Shown here: positions 1-10,829 of the stretch, in pieces | Numbering within the stretch: the stretch's first letter is position 1 | How the letters are laid out: each line of letters starts with the position of its first letter | Assembly (NCBI GenBank): GCA_964023205.1 | Contig: OZ026833.1 | Span: 34,760,366 to 34,824,365, forward strand | Direction of reading: 5' to 3' | DNA: 64,000 nt | Origin: Lutraria lutraria | Taxonomy: Eukaryota; Mollusca; Bivalvia; Venerida; Mactridae | Position numbers and translations under genes: made by a program | Notes under the pieces: model-generated | Databases searched by the model: none | What the model was told of the DNA's origin: nothing | The model's input: the letters and a program-made list of their open reading frames with translations, nothing else

Positions 1-148
1 NNNNNNNNNNNNNNNNNNNNNNNNNNNNNNNNNNNNNNNNNNNNNNNNNNNNNNNNNNNNNNNNNNNNNNNNNNNNNNNNNNNNNNNNNNNNNNNNNNNN
101 NNNNNNNNNNNNNNNNNNNNNNNNNNNNNNNNNNNNNNNNNNNNNNNN
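1..148. other. assembly gap
   Basis: The first 148 positions are N. The 5' exons of the carotenoid oxygenase probably lie here or to the left. Confidence 0.99.
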
Positions 149-1014
149 TAACTTCCATTGTGGACCAGTCCATAACAAATTTAAGGGATATCACAATGAA
201 AATTCAGAAGTCAGTCAGTCATCCAACAGTAAAGAGCCTGGTCAGACTTTGTGGGTGTGGAGGCTTGCCTGGCTCTATCCTAGTGGCAAAAGTTTAGCAG
301 TTTCGGTTCAAGCATTTTAATGATTAATATAATAAACTTGGAGAATAAGAGTCTAATTGAAATAAAACCCCTGTCAGCGACCATTACATTACAACTTGTA
401 CATAGAATCCCCCTTGAACAACAACCTCCCTTCAACAACACCATGATTTCCACATTTCACGATTTAACTACATGTATTAATTTGATCTCTCTAGAGCAAC
501 AACCTCTCGACAGCAACACATAAATTTATGCTTCTCCCAAAGGGTGTTGTTTTGGAGAGGCTGCACTGTACAATATATCAAGACTACCGCACTAAAACGA
601 CCATATAGATTCAGACTGATTTTCAATCTTTTCTTTGTACTTCATCTTGGTAATGAGGCCACCTCTATATTTAGACCGGTTACAATGCCCCCCCCTCCCC
701 CGAAGATGGACATATTCTCAAGATTTTACTGTATATTCGTCAAGCAAATATTATTTTTCCTAGTGTATGCTGTCTCGGTTACAATGACATCTTATCAATC
801 ACAACATTATTGTATGACTAAGAAACATTTAAATTTTAATTCATGAAAAGCGTCCATTACTTATCAATTGATCTAACGAAGAATTTAAACGCTACGTTTA
901 CCTTAATTTTTTGTACATTCAAAAAAATCATTTTTTTATATTTAATTACTACATGTATTTCAATTGAAGATTTTTTTTCTTATTTTATTTTATTACAATA
1001 TATTTTCATTGCAG
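149..1014. other. intronic or upstream sequence of the carotenoid oxygenase gene
   Basis: I see no coding exon that could join the first recognised exon at 1015. The stretch holds a degraded copy of the TA-type MITE (about 400-568, scored separately), a C-rich tract near 689 and AT-rich sequence. It is best read as intron, because the exon at 1015 starts in phase 0 behind a polypyrimidine tract and a cag acceptor. Confidence 0.6.
400..568. mobile_element. TA-type MITE, family M1 (degraded copy)
   Basis: This copy shares several short blocks with the better copies at 9.2, 56.9 and 57.3 kb: gaacaacaacctcccttcaa, gcaacaacctct and gggtgttg.tttggagagg, ending in a cactgta terminus. The left terminus is decayed. 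The orientation is the same as the copy at 56.9 kb. Confidence 0.6.
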
Positions 1015-4000
1015 ACTCGTTTTCGTATATTGAGTAAGAAAAATGGGGCAGAAATAAATACATCATTTAGATACGAGTCTGAGACCTTCATGTTTATGCA
1101 TCATGTAAATACATACGAGGAGAATGGTAAGTACATGCTCGTACATGCTCGATTCATTATGCTCAATGAATGTAGGATTGAGTAGTATTTTTCTTAAATA
1201 TTAGGATGTACATTGACAACTGCAAGGGCTAAAGTGCACTCGCTTTGTACAGTGCTTTGTTTCCACTGTCCTGTAATGAGGAACGATTTTTAATATCTCC
1301 ATGATAGAAAATGATTTACTGTGAGATTTTTCAAATACGATGATATTCTTTTGAGTTATTTTTCCTTTACATTTGCATAAAGATTTAAGGGAGTAACATA
1401 CGAACTATGTATTAACATATGAACTAATCGTATTTATCTACAGTATATGATTATGAACTATGTATTTAAATTATGTATCGATAATTATGTTTTGATAGAT
1501 TAATGGTGTATTGATATAATTATACACGAATATACGATTAAACTACATGTATCTTGATTAAATCTTGAAGACAGAAGTACTAATTTACGTTGTGCGTCGC
1601 CAAGCTGGATAAAAACGTGTATCAAGAAATAATAATTGAATTTTCAGGGTATTTGATAGTCGACATCATAGCTTACAAGAAAGATTCAGTGTTACAATAC
1701 CTGTATCTAAAAGAACTCACCACAGAACAATGTGAGAGAGAACACAGAAAGATTGAAGATCCGGAACTACGGAGATACGTTCTACCATTACATATAAAAC
1801 CTAACGTAAGTATAGTGCAACCCCTCCAGAGTGACCCTCTCTTGAGCAACTGCCTCCCTTCAATAGCAGCACGATTTTCCCACTGTACGATTCAACTATC
1901 AATTTACCGTCTCTAAGGCAACATTAACTTCTCAACAACAACATAACTTTACCACTCCAAAAAGGTGTTTCTTTGGAGACATTGCACTATGAGTACTGTT
2001 CAGCTTAAAATGCTTCAAGCGCTTCCATCATCTAGTTGAGACACTATTCCAAAACAACCAAAATATATGTGTTATATTAAGCCAAAGGACTATGTTATTC
2101 ATGTTTCACCGGTCTTTGTTTTAACCAGGCGGATGAACCATGTACATTATGTGTATCTTCCAAGGACTTCTGAACAAATGTTTTCAAAAGTTACCATTCT
2201 AACTGTCCTGATATGTTTTAGCATAACTATGCAACGACTAATGCTGAAAATTTGTCTGTTAAAAAGCTATATAGGACATAAAAATAAGACTTAAAGCTTG
2301 ATTGAAAAGGCGATCGAAACATGCCAAATACCTTAATATTAATCTGCTGCTTATATAAATGTACTTATAAATATGCAACTTGAATGAAAAACTTATAATT
2401 AACACATTGTGAATATACGACAGCAAAGAAACCATTCTCTCGTTGTTTTTAATATCTGACTAAAAATGTTCCCATTATTAATTAAACAGTTAATTTCTTC
2501 TAACATCAGTCCAGTTTTAGTTTCAATAATAAACATATTTATTGACACCAGTCCCCGTGGTATACATACGATTATAATGTAATTTCAATGCAGGAAAAGG
2601 CAGGAGTGAATCTTGTGAAGCTACCTAACAGCAAAGCCACAGCAAAACGTCAGGGAGTAGTCAACATTGTAGTAAATTACGAACTTCTGGCCAACGTAGG
2701 TAAGAATATATATATATGTACATCATATCAGTACGATTATCTAAAATGAGGGTTCAACGCAACACTGTCGTAACTCATATTGAAATAAGTACAAGTTACG
2801 ACAGTGTTGCGCTGAGCCCTCGAAATATCAGGCAATAACCATAAGTTTTGGATGGATAACGTTTTATTTGAATGTTTTATATAATTACAATACTAATATG
2901 TTTAATTATAATATTCATTCATGATATTAATGTAGAAAGAGTACAAGTCAAAATTCGTAAACCTAATGTAATAATGTTCGTTTTTATCAATCTCTTCAGG
3001 AATCGAGTTTCCACAAATCAATTATCGTCAGTTTAACACCAAGAAGTATAGATATATGTATGGAGTAGGCTGGCATTCTAAAGAAGACATAATTCACACC
3101 GTAAGTGCATTGACCAAACCATGACTTACACATCCCATGTATACATACGTCTTTAGTTGACTTTAGTATGTCTTTTTATTTCGTATCTTGATAGGTTAAG
3201 TTGAAAACATGCATCTGTCATATTCTTTTGAACAAAGGTCGCGGCCGTGGTTAGTGCGCTGGATTTGTAACTCGACGATCCGGGTTCAATTCCCGGTCGC
3301 CACAAGTCATACCCTTCCAGGAAAATTTGACAACACTGTCGATTCTCTTTCTCATGTGGTGATGTTACAAATTCATTGTGGAAGGGTTAGTATACCGTCC
3401 AGGTGTTTGGTGAATCGGAATTAAACTCAAATGAACTGATACGATAATGTTTTGAACGTATCAGTTTTTAGTACATTTTTGTTGATAAATCATTGTTTTC
3501 CACATATGTTTTATTCACTATAATTTATTTTTTGAATTAGTAATTCATATTTGGTCGTAGATCTCTTCCCTTATAGAAAATCTTGTCATGCATTATACTT
3601 TTATCATTGATAATTTTTTTTTTTTGTCAAGTTGCTAAAGGTGGACACACAAACAAAGACATACAAACAGTGGAAATGTGAAAAGTGTTTTCCATCTGAG
3701 CCTGTCTTTGTTCCTAGACCGGGAGGTGAATCAGAAGATGATGGTAAGTACCCCCAGGGGGGGGGGGGGGGGGCATTTAGCCAGGTTTAATCCTTTCACA
3801 GAAAGCACACAAGCTACACTGTGGTCTGATAGCGGTTGTTAGAGACAATATCAGGAACAAGAGACAATATCAGGAACAATAACATCTATATATGCCACAA
3901 GAGATGACTACATACGATACAGCTGATTAAGTGATACGTTAATATATAACAAATACAAGTAATATATGAATTATGTTAAAAGAAATAACGAACACTCGAA

Positions 4001-4390
4001 ATACAGAAACTTAAAACTTCCATATTTTTCGTATTTCAAAATATATACATGAATGTACATGTGTTAAGTGTTTTCAGACATCATTAGTACATTATGCTCT
4101 GTTTTTTAAACATTTCTATCGTAGTTGTCACTATGTGAATTAGTGACATAAATGAACAGATAATGATATGTTACTATGAACATATTACATATGTATATAT
4201 GAGTCACGTAATTTGTTCCATTCCAGGTGTTATCTTATCAGCCATTGGACGAACTGATTATGATGATAAAAATGGTGCAAATGCATTCTTGCTGGTTTTG
4301 GATGCTAGGACAATGGAAGAAATGGCTCGAGTTGACTTTGGTGTGTCGAGATTTCCGAAAGACTTACATGGCATGTTCAGGCCAAAGTAA
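1015..4390 (+). CDS. carotenoid oxygenase (BCO/ninaB/RPE65 family), 3' six exons only
   Basis: Enzymes of this family are non-haem Fe(II) proteins that cleave or isomerise carotenoids and retinoids on a seven-bladed beta-propeller whose iron is held by four histidines. Six coding exons are supported: 1015-1126, 1648-1805, 2594-2699, 3000-3100, 3632-3743 and 4227-4390 (stop TAA). All have gt/ag borders and phases that join (0/1/0/1/0/1). They encode 250 residues, about the C-terminal half of a 500-600 aa family member. The first exon has the MHHVNTYEENG block (family form FHHINAYEEDG), carrying the third iron histidine. The last exon has LLVLDARTMEEMARVDFG and DLHGMFRPK, carrying the fourth. 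The exon at 1648 carries the conserved YLIVDIIAYK strand. The first two histidines must lie upstream. Which subfamily it belongs to (15,15'- or 9,10-cleaving, or isomerase) cannot be decided from this half. A MITE starts six bases after the donor of the second exon. Confidence 0.93.
1811..1991. mobile_element. TA-type MITE, family M1, beside a splice donor
   Basis: The left end (tagtgcaacccctccagag) and the right end (tttggagacattgcacta) form imperfect terminal inverted repeats. The interior shares ccctctcttgagcaac and the later caacaacataa blocks with the copy at 56.9 kb. The element begins six bases after the last base of the carotenoid oxygenase exon ending at 1805, so the donor gtaagt abuts it. 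Confidence 0.65.
2748..2821 (-). repeat. 74-bp hairpin element H1, copy 1
   Basis: Two arms of 28 bases separated by an 18-base loop. The left arm starts gagggttcaacgcaacactg and the right arm is its near-perfect reverse complement, ending cagtgttgcgctgagccctc. Of 28 stem positions, 26 are Watson-Crick and one more can form a G-U pair in RNA. It lies in an intron of the carotenoid oxygenase gene. Relative to copies 2 and 3 (35.0 and 36.3 kb) it is reversed, which can be told from the loop and from two fixed differences between the arms. Confidence 0.9.
3236..3420 (+). mobile_element. tRNA-derived SINE-like repeat
   Basis: Positions about 3238-3303 look like a tRNA head. An A-box-like gtggttagtgcgctgg and a B-box-like gggttcaattcccgg are spaced as in pol III promoters, and an anticodon-like loop (tttgtaa) sits between them. 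About 115 bases of non-tRNA sequence follow. The anticodon stem does not pair well, so this is a tRNA-derived element and not a working tRNA gene. It sits in the intron before carotenoid oxygenase exon 3632-3743. Confidence 0.65.
3757..3773. repeat. poly-G tract (17 bases)
   Basis: An uninterrupted run of 17 G starts 13 bases after the donor of the exon ending at 3743. Similar runs of 12-15 G occur at 6905, 17805, 58627, 59568 and 61160, always on this strand. Confidence 0.95.
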
Positions 4391-4480
4391 CTAAATCATG
4401 ATGTATCTACACAGAGCCATATTTCAATTTGCTACCAACAGTTACCAATTCAAGTGCCAGGAAGGAGTAAGCTCCGTGAT

Positions 4481-4486
4481 AATAAA
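4481..4486 (+). terminator. candidate polyadenylation signal of the carotenoid oxygenase gene
   Basis: An AATAAA hexamer lies 91 bases after the stop codon and is followed by a GT-rich stretch (aatctgtgtgttttt), the usual arrangement for cleavage and polyadenylation. Confidence 0.6.
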
Positions 4487-4490
4487 CTAT

Positions 4491-5612
4491 AATCTGTGTG
4501 TTTTTCTAATTACTCTAGAATTGATAACTTGCAAACATTATTTTTATGTCTCATACCTACCATAGATATAACTTGCTTTGGATTTTTGTTTAAATTTATG
4601 TTATAAAAATCTATAAACATGCCCGTTTAACTCATTGCCAGTGTAATTTATCCTTTGGAAAAAATGTTGTGAGGAACTTCCGTCCTCGTTGTCATTACAG
4701 CTGGAATGTTACCAGATAATCCTGACTGTTGGTGTGGCATCAAACCCCAGTGAAAATGAAAATAATGCAGGTGGTCTTTGGCACAGGTTTGCCTGTGTTT
4801 TCTTATAATCGAAGCAGTGAATTTCTCAATAGTCTTACAGAAGATCAAGACACAAATAATTACTTCATTACATCCATATCTCACTATGTCCATTACGATG
4901 AAGTAAAGAAAGGTGTGTATGGGGAACCAGTCATAATTCGGACCACATAGATATTTCAGAAAATATTTGGTTCTTGTGAAACGGTCAAATTATCGTATTA
5001 TCAAGTCTTGTCATATTATTTGATGGGTAGTTGAACTTTACTGTATCGGAGTCTTCATTAAAATCTTGTTTTACAGTACATGTTGTATGTTTTTTTATCT
5101 GATATATAGTACTAGTATGTTCAATTACTGTATGTAAATTTTCTGTTCAATTACAATACCAAATATTTCCTAAAAAATGCCCCTCGCTAAATAATGCTCC
5201 ATCTGACTCGTGGAGATTTAAGCACTATTGCATCAAAATATTAAAAAGTTTTCTATTTCTAAAAATCATGTTTTACCATAAATGAATGATTAAATAATCC
5301 TTCAAATTATATCAAATACAAGGAAAAATCATTCAAGTGCTAATACTGTGACAATAAATCATACAGAAATAAATTGTAACGAATTTGAATTCGGGGATAT
5401 TTTTCAGGGAATATTTGGCATACACAGTTGGTCTATTTTTAATTGTGAATACATTTGTAAGAGATGATAATAAACAAATTGAACTGTGAATCACACAGAG
5501 TTGAATTCTCATATATTTCACAAATACCAAGACAACACAAAATGATTTATTTTCTGAATATTTATTCCACTTATAAACCAGTATCATCTAGTTTAACTTA
5601 ATTGATACATTA
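4491..5612. other. intergenic stretch between convergent genes
   Basis: No coding exon recognised between the 3' ends of the carotenoid oxygenase (plus) and AIMP1 (minus). Several AATAAA/TTTATT hexamers occur at both edges. ORFs of 70-85 codons here overlap on both strands and lack protein-like composition. Confidence 0.6.
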
Positions 5613-5618
5613 TTTATT
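5613..5618 (-). terminator. candidate polyadenylation signal of AIMP1
   Basis: AATAAA on the minus strand, 23 bases after the AIMP1 stop codon. Further TTTATT copies near 5545 and 5563 are alternatives, so the exact 3' end is unsure. Confidence 0.4.
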
Positions 5619-5640
5619 TAATATTAAAGAAAAGTGCATA

Positions 5641-8600
5641 TTATGATATCTGTGTGTTAGCTCGGGTTGGTGCCACCACTTCACCTTTACCATCAATAAA
5701 CAATGGTGAACCTTTAAATGTAGCAATTTTTGCATCATTTGTTTTTAAATCTGGTTTCACAGTCTCCCAAATCTTCTTCTTTGGGTTCATTAACTCATCA
5801 GGCTCTCCTGTAAGAAGATAAATATGGATTGTGAAAAATGAATTAATGACTCACTTTTCTGAAAATATGTGTAAACTGCTTTCACACTTCAATAAAGAAT
5901 TTAACAGAATCATAATCAATTCTTTATCAATTAGAAAAAAACTCACAATCAGATATTTAGATAATTAAATCAACAAATCTTGTATCATTTTACAAAGTTA
6001 TCATATCTACTAACTTCCTGAAAGATGTTTTTCTTGACCTAACAATTAAACTTAAGACTAGAATGATGCTGTCCTAAACGCAATAAATTTAATTAAGAAA
6101 TTAAGACATTTAATAAAATTAAGAATTAACTTCAGAAAAATTACCAATATAAAATTTTCTAAACTGCTTTGTAAATACACAGGTAACTGTATCATGAATA
6201 GATTATAAAAATATGAAAAAAAAAAAAATATTTATTAATATGTTAACATATTAATAAATTTTTTTTTTTTTTCACATTTTTATAATCTATTCATGATACA
6301 GTTACCTGTGTGTAAATATGGACCATGGCATAATTTTTAGTGTATGTTAGCCTAAGTCAGTAACATGTTTTACCAGGATAATCTTTTGCAAACACTCTGT
6401 CCCCTATTTGGGCACCCGGAGGTGGAAGAAGGATTTCCACTTTCTCTGGACAACTAGCACACATGATCATTCCCTGTGACATAATTCCTCTCATCTTAGC
6501 TGGTTTAAGGTTACACATAAATATAGCCAGTCTATCCTGCATCTGTAATGAAATAATATCAAAGGGAGGTAATACTGGCATGCTTACAGAAACAAAATCA
6601 AAGGGAGATAATACTGGAATGACTACAAAATTAATGCAATGTAAAAATCAAATTTGCCAACGAAAATTGCAGTTATACACTAGTAGACAGTTAACCTATA
6701 ATGAAGTTTCCTGAATTTTGCATAATATAAGCATCAGTACAAAAATAGTTCTCTGTTGTAAGTTACAAAGTTACAGCCATCTTCTCCACATGAGACATTT
6801 ATGCCTTAGACAAAACATTTTTAACCAATGCCTCACATGGAAATGTATCACACCTAGGTTTCAGACTTTGAACCTCAAGTCTGTTGACCAATTCATTGAG
6901 CTCAGGGGGGGGGGGGCTTCAAACAATGTAAGAATCATAGGTTCATAAAGTACAACTACGATAGGACAAAAACATATGGTACAAAAAAATATATATTTCT
7001 GTCAAGACAGCTAAATCAGAAGTTTTTAATGACTAACTGTATTAAATATCAGAATAAGTAAGGAACTGAAATAGTTCTAAAATAAACACAAAAACTTACT
7101 TCTTCAATCGGAACATGCTTCACCAATCCCGAGACAATTGTACGAGGCTGACCTTCACCAATGTCAACCTCCTCCACATACAAACTATCGGCATCAGGGT
7201 GTTTTTTAACTCCAACAATTTTACCTACACGCATATCTACTCTAGATATATCAATAGGTTTGTCAACTTCTGGTGCTTTCTTCTCATTCTTAGGTTTCTT
7301 AGCAGTTGCTGCACCTGGTAATACAAAATTAGACATATAAAGTGAAATTATTTTTATTACATAATTTTCTTAAGTGAATTAATTTCTAACACCTCCATAT
7401 CTTAAGGGATTACAAAAAAAACATGTCACATCCTCTTTAACGGTAGTATTTCTGCACCTAAATTTGTGATCTTATAAACACCTAACATTATCCGAGAGCA
7501 TACTTATATAGCAACTTTCATTGCACATAAGAGAACCAGTTATCAAAAATCCCGGTAGTTTAGAAATGTGACAAGCATGTGAACATACCTATGATTAATG
7601 TGGAAAATCAGAGAATGCATGAAAAGAATGTACATAATTAGTCAAAATAGCGAGACATTCCAGAAGTATGCATGCATACGAGTACAGTCAGGCTGCAAGT
7701 GAGCTACAAATGAACGACACTCGAGCTACATATCGTCGGCCCCATTTGGAAAGGACGTAACTACATTTTCAGCTAAAATTAGAATTTTCACGATTTCAGA
7801 CTCTTCATATTGTCCTGCGTCTTATGTCGAAACCTCGTATCTTTAACCCAATCAAATCACTAAAATTTGTCACTTGAGGAAAAATCGTAACTCAATTTGT
7901 TGAAATTTTTTACGGTATACGCTAGTAGGAAAAGTCGTAACTACAGACTTGTTTAGTTGACATTCTGTTTTATAAACTCATTAATTAGAAACTGTATTTC
8001 AAAGTCATTTTTAGAGTAATATAGAGCTGTAGGTAAGTTTTCTTCAATATGTTCACATTTATTACCATTAAACAAGTACTGTTATGTTATTTTTATAGGT
8101 TGCATTCTTGGCTAAATAAAAATGAGAATCCAATGTTGTTTTTGCTTTTCAACAGTACAATGCAAACGGAAATGTTGCTTTTTAAAAAGGACAAACACCA
8201 TGCTGATGTACATGATTATGTAGAATTAATATGTTCAAGTAAATAAGGTTATTTTCATCTTTTTGGTGTAGTTACGTCTTGCCCGATCCTACATGTAGGT
8301 AGTTCAATAAAAGATGTTCTTTCTTTTTAAGTTACGTCATTTTGGAAGGTTCAAATCTTCGTTTAATGTCATTATCTGAACATTATTCTCGTAAAAATAT
8401 TATTTGAGATTCCATTCAATGATCTTCAGCAGTTAGTAAGATTTATTGATAGATTGTCAAACATCACATGACATTTTAATTTCGTTTAGTTGCTTTACAT
8501 ACTAAGGGACAGCATCTAAAAAACTTGTGTGAAAGTGTAATATTGTTTTTCCTTTCTCCTGAAAAGTTATGTTTTTGAAGTTATGCTGACGATATGTTAA

Positions 8601-10603
8601 ATTTATTAATCAATAGTTATATACTAAAATTTACTAACAACTCTATATAGTTCCATGAACTAAATTTAATAAAATTAGAATTTAACTAACACCAGGGCTG
8701 TACATAATTTCATATTAACATTTACTAATACTTGAGTAATATATAAATAAAATCTCACAAAACTGGAGCTATAACATTAAAATTAATAATACTAATTAGA
8801 TGAATAATCTACCATTTGCTTGTTTTTTTTATTACCTTCTTGCTGATTTTTCTGTTTTCCCTTTTGTTGGGTTTCCTTAGCAACCTGTGGTTTCTCCTCT
8901 TTCACCACGTCAACAGGTTTCGAAGCATCACCACTAGCTGCTGATGAAGACTCAAATTTAACTTGTCTATAAGGTAGCGGAACTTGCTTCACTGAAAATG
9001 AATAAAAACAGAAAACTTTTTAAAATTGGATGCAATAATGCTTTAATCATTAATTATCCTGCTGCGGTCAACACCAAAGACAAACAACATTGATGAGATC
9101 TAGTAAACTACCTGGTCTACCACAATGTGACATGTCAAGTTAAAACACAAATTTGACACTTTTCACATTACATGCACAGTACAACCTCTGTAGAGCAACA
9201 CACTGTGGGAGCTGCAGATATAGTCCGTTGTTTAGAGGTTGTTGCTCTACAGAGGTTAAATTTACAGTAAATATCAACTTAGGGAAATTTTGAAGGTGTT
9301 GTTATAGAGAGGTTGTTGCTCTACCGAGGGCTGCTTTGGAATTGGAGAGGTTTTACTGTAATTCTAAATAAACAGAATTTCACAATTTGAAAACCAGCTT
9401 CATAAGTTATCAGTTAGTTTATATAAGAACATAATTCATTTAAATAAAAATTGTAACATTCCAGTGAATGGTTTAGAAATGTTCAGTAATTTTAATCACC
9501 AAAGAAGAAACTTAACTTTAAGTAGGTCTCTAATTCATGTTCTCTGCAGTATGATAGGGAATACAAGAAGAACAGAGTAAAGTAAAGCAATGGCTCTATA
9601 AGACAATCTCTGGAAGAATAGTAATTATGACATATGTTAATCAAAATCTGAGTTAATGACTGTCCTAAAGTTCTTATTGAAGTGCCCACAATATTTCACA
9701 AACCTCCATTCTTGATTTCAGCCATGATTAGCTTGGTTTTAAGACCCAGGATCTTTGTTCGTAGTTGTTCATTCTCTTTCCGCAGCTTTTCCTCCTCTGG
9801 TTTGCTTACACTCAAAGCTAAAAAATATCAGTGACCAAAGATTTACGTTTTGAATTTTAAAAACTCACTTCAACAGATATTACCTAGTATATACAACTGA
9901 TTCTTCTGAATGCTACTTTCGACAGTCTGTCATTTTTGCAACATACTTCAAGACACAGGATTTAACTGTTTTTGCCTGTAGAAAATTTTCACAACTGGGT
10001 AAAAATGCAATTCTCAAAATTAGAATTTAACCATTACATTAACATTTTAAATTGAATACAAAAAGCATTGGCATTAATAGTTTACTGTATTGCATGTCAT
10101 GCACTAGAGCTGGGGCAAGTATCCGAGTATTCGGGTAATCAGGAATAAATTGAAAAATCAAGTACAAATAATCGTCATTAATTCCCAATTGAAACTTCCA
10201 AAAACAAAAACTTAATATATAAAAAAAATAAAATCTTTGAAAACAAGAGATCCTTCACAGTAATAAACTTGTGCTGATTGAAAGTTCCCATCATGGTCAT
10301 TAATTGTTTTTGTTCATTTATTGCATCAAAATTGCAGACTGACATGCACATTTTCCCAAGTTTTAACAAACACCGCTGAAATTCCCAATCCCAAGGCCTT
10401 GCAGGGTATTGGTCATGTTTCAAAACCTGCAGTCTAACATAGGCTTATATATGCACATAATTTAAGAATAAGTCAGTTTGTTTAAATAAACCACTGTACC
10501 CACCTGCTGCTTGCTGAACTGTTTCAATCTGAGCTTTAAGTTGAGCAATTAGTTCCTCTGCCTGTCTGGCTCTTAGTACTAGTTTCTGTGCTACTGATAC
10601 CAT
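5641..10603 (-). CDS. AIMP1: AIMP1, aminoacyl-tRNA synthetase complex-interacting protein 1 (p43/EMAPII precursor)
   Basis: Scaffold and tRNA-binding subunit of the cytosolic multi-tRNA-synthetase complex; in vertebrates its C-terminal part is released as the cytokine EMAPII. Six exons on the minus strand: 10603-10504, 9817-9704, 8991-8836, 7314-7100, 6542-6374 and 5807-5641. All borders are gt/ag and phases agree, giving 306 aa (vertebrate proteins are about 312). Residues 1-75 are a leucine- and glutamate-rich coiled coil starting [20 protein letters not shown]. Residues about 80-140 are a charged, Lys/Gln-rich linker. From about 140 the OB-fold tRNA-binding domain follows, with [60 protein letters not shown] and the C-terminal EMAPII-like [20 protein letters not shown]. 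The start is the first in-frame ATG and matches the family N-terminus. Introns contain a hAT-like MITE (6.2 kb) and a TA-type MITE (9.2 kb). Confidence 0.97.
6178..6310. mobile_element. palindromic hAT-like MITE, copy 1 (133 bp)
   Basis: Ends cacaggtaactgtatcatga and its reverse complement tcatgatacagttacctgtg. The inverted repeats continue inward for about 40 bases, so nearly the whole element is a palindrome around an A/T-rich centre. The flanks are an exact 8-bp duplication, tgtaaata (6170-6177 and 6311-6318). The 8-bp target site is characteristic of hAT transposons. No transposase is present. It lies in the AIMP1 intron between the last two exons. Confidence 0.9.
6905..6916. repeat. poly-G tract (12 bases)
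   Basis: An uninterrupted G run in an AIMP1 intron. Confidence 0.9.
9177..9358. mobile_element. TA-type MITE, family M1 (AIMP1 intron copy)
   Basis: Left end cagtacaacctctgtagagc and right end ggagaggttttactg are imperfect terminal inverted repeats; a TA dinucleotide follows the right end. The interior repeats the gaggttgttgctctac block twice. About 182 bp and no ORF, so it is non-autonomous. The terminal CAGTA and TA target fit Tc1/mariner-pogo type elements. Confidence 0.75.
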
Positions 10604-10829
10604 GTTTATAGGTCTTCAGACTGGAACCTGTAAAATATTTCCAGGATTTTAATAGATCTGGCAATTAATCTAAGTCAGTCTTTTGGCTTGTAAGGAATAT
10701 TGAAGTGTTAAGTCGTACGATACAGAAATTACAGGTAATTACTACATGTATGCTTCCTAGGACAGCACATAAACATGAAAATTTGTGTCAACAGTACTTA
10801 CAGTAGGGGTGGAACGATATGGCACAACC

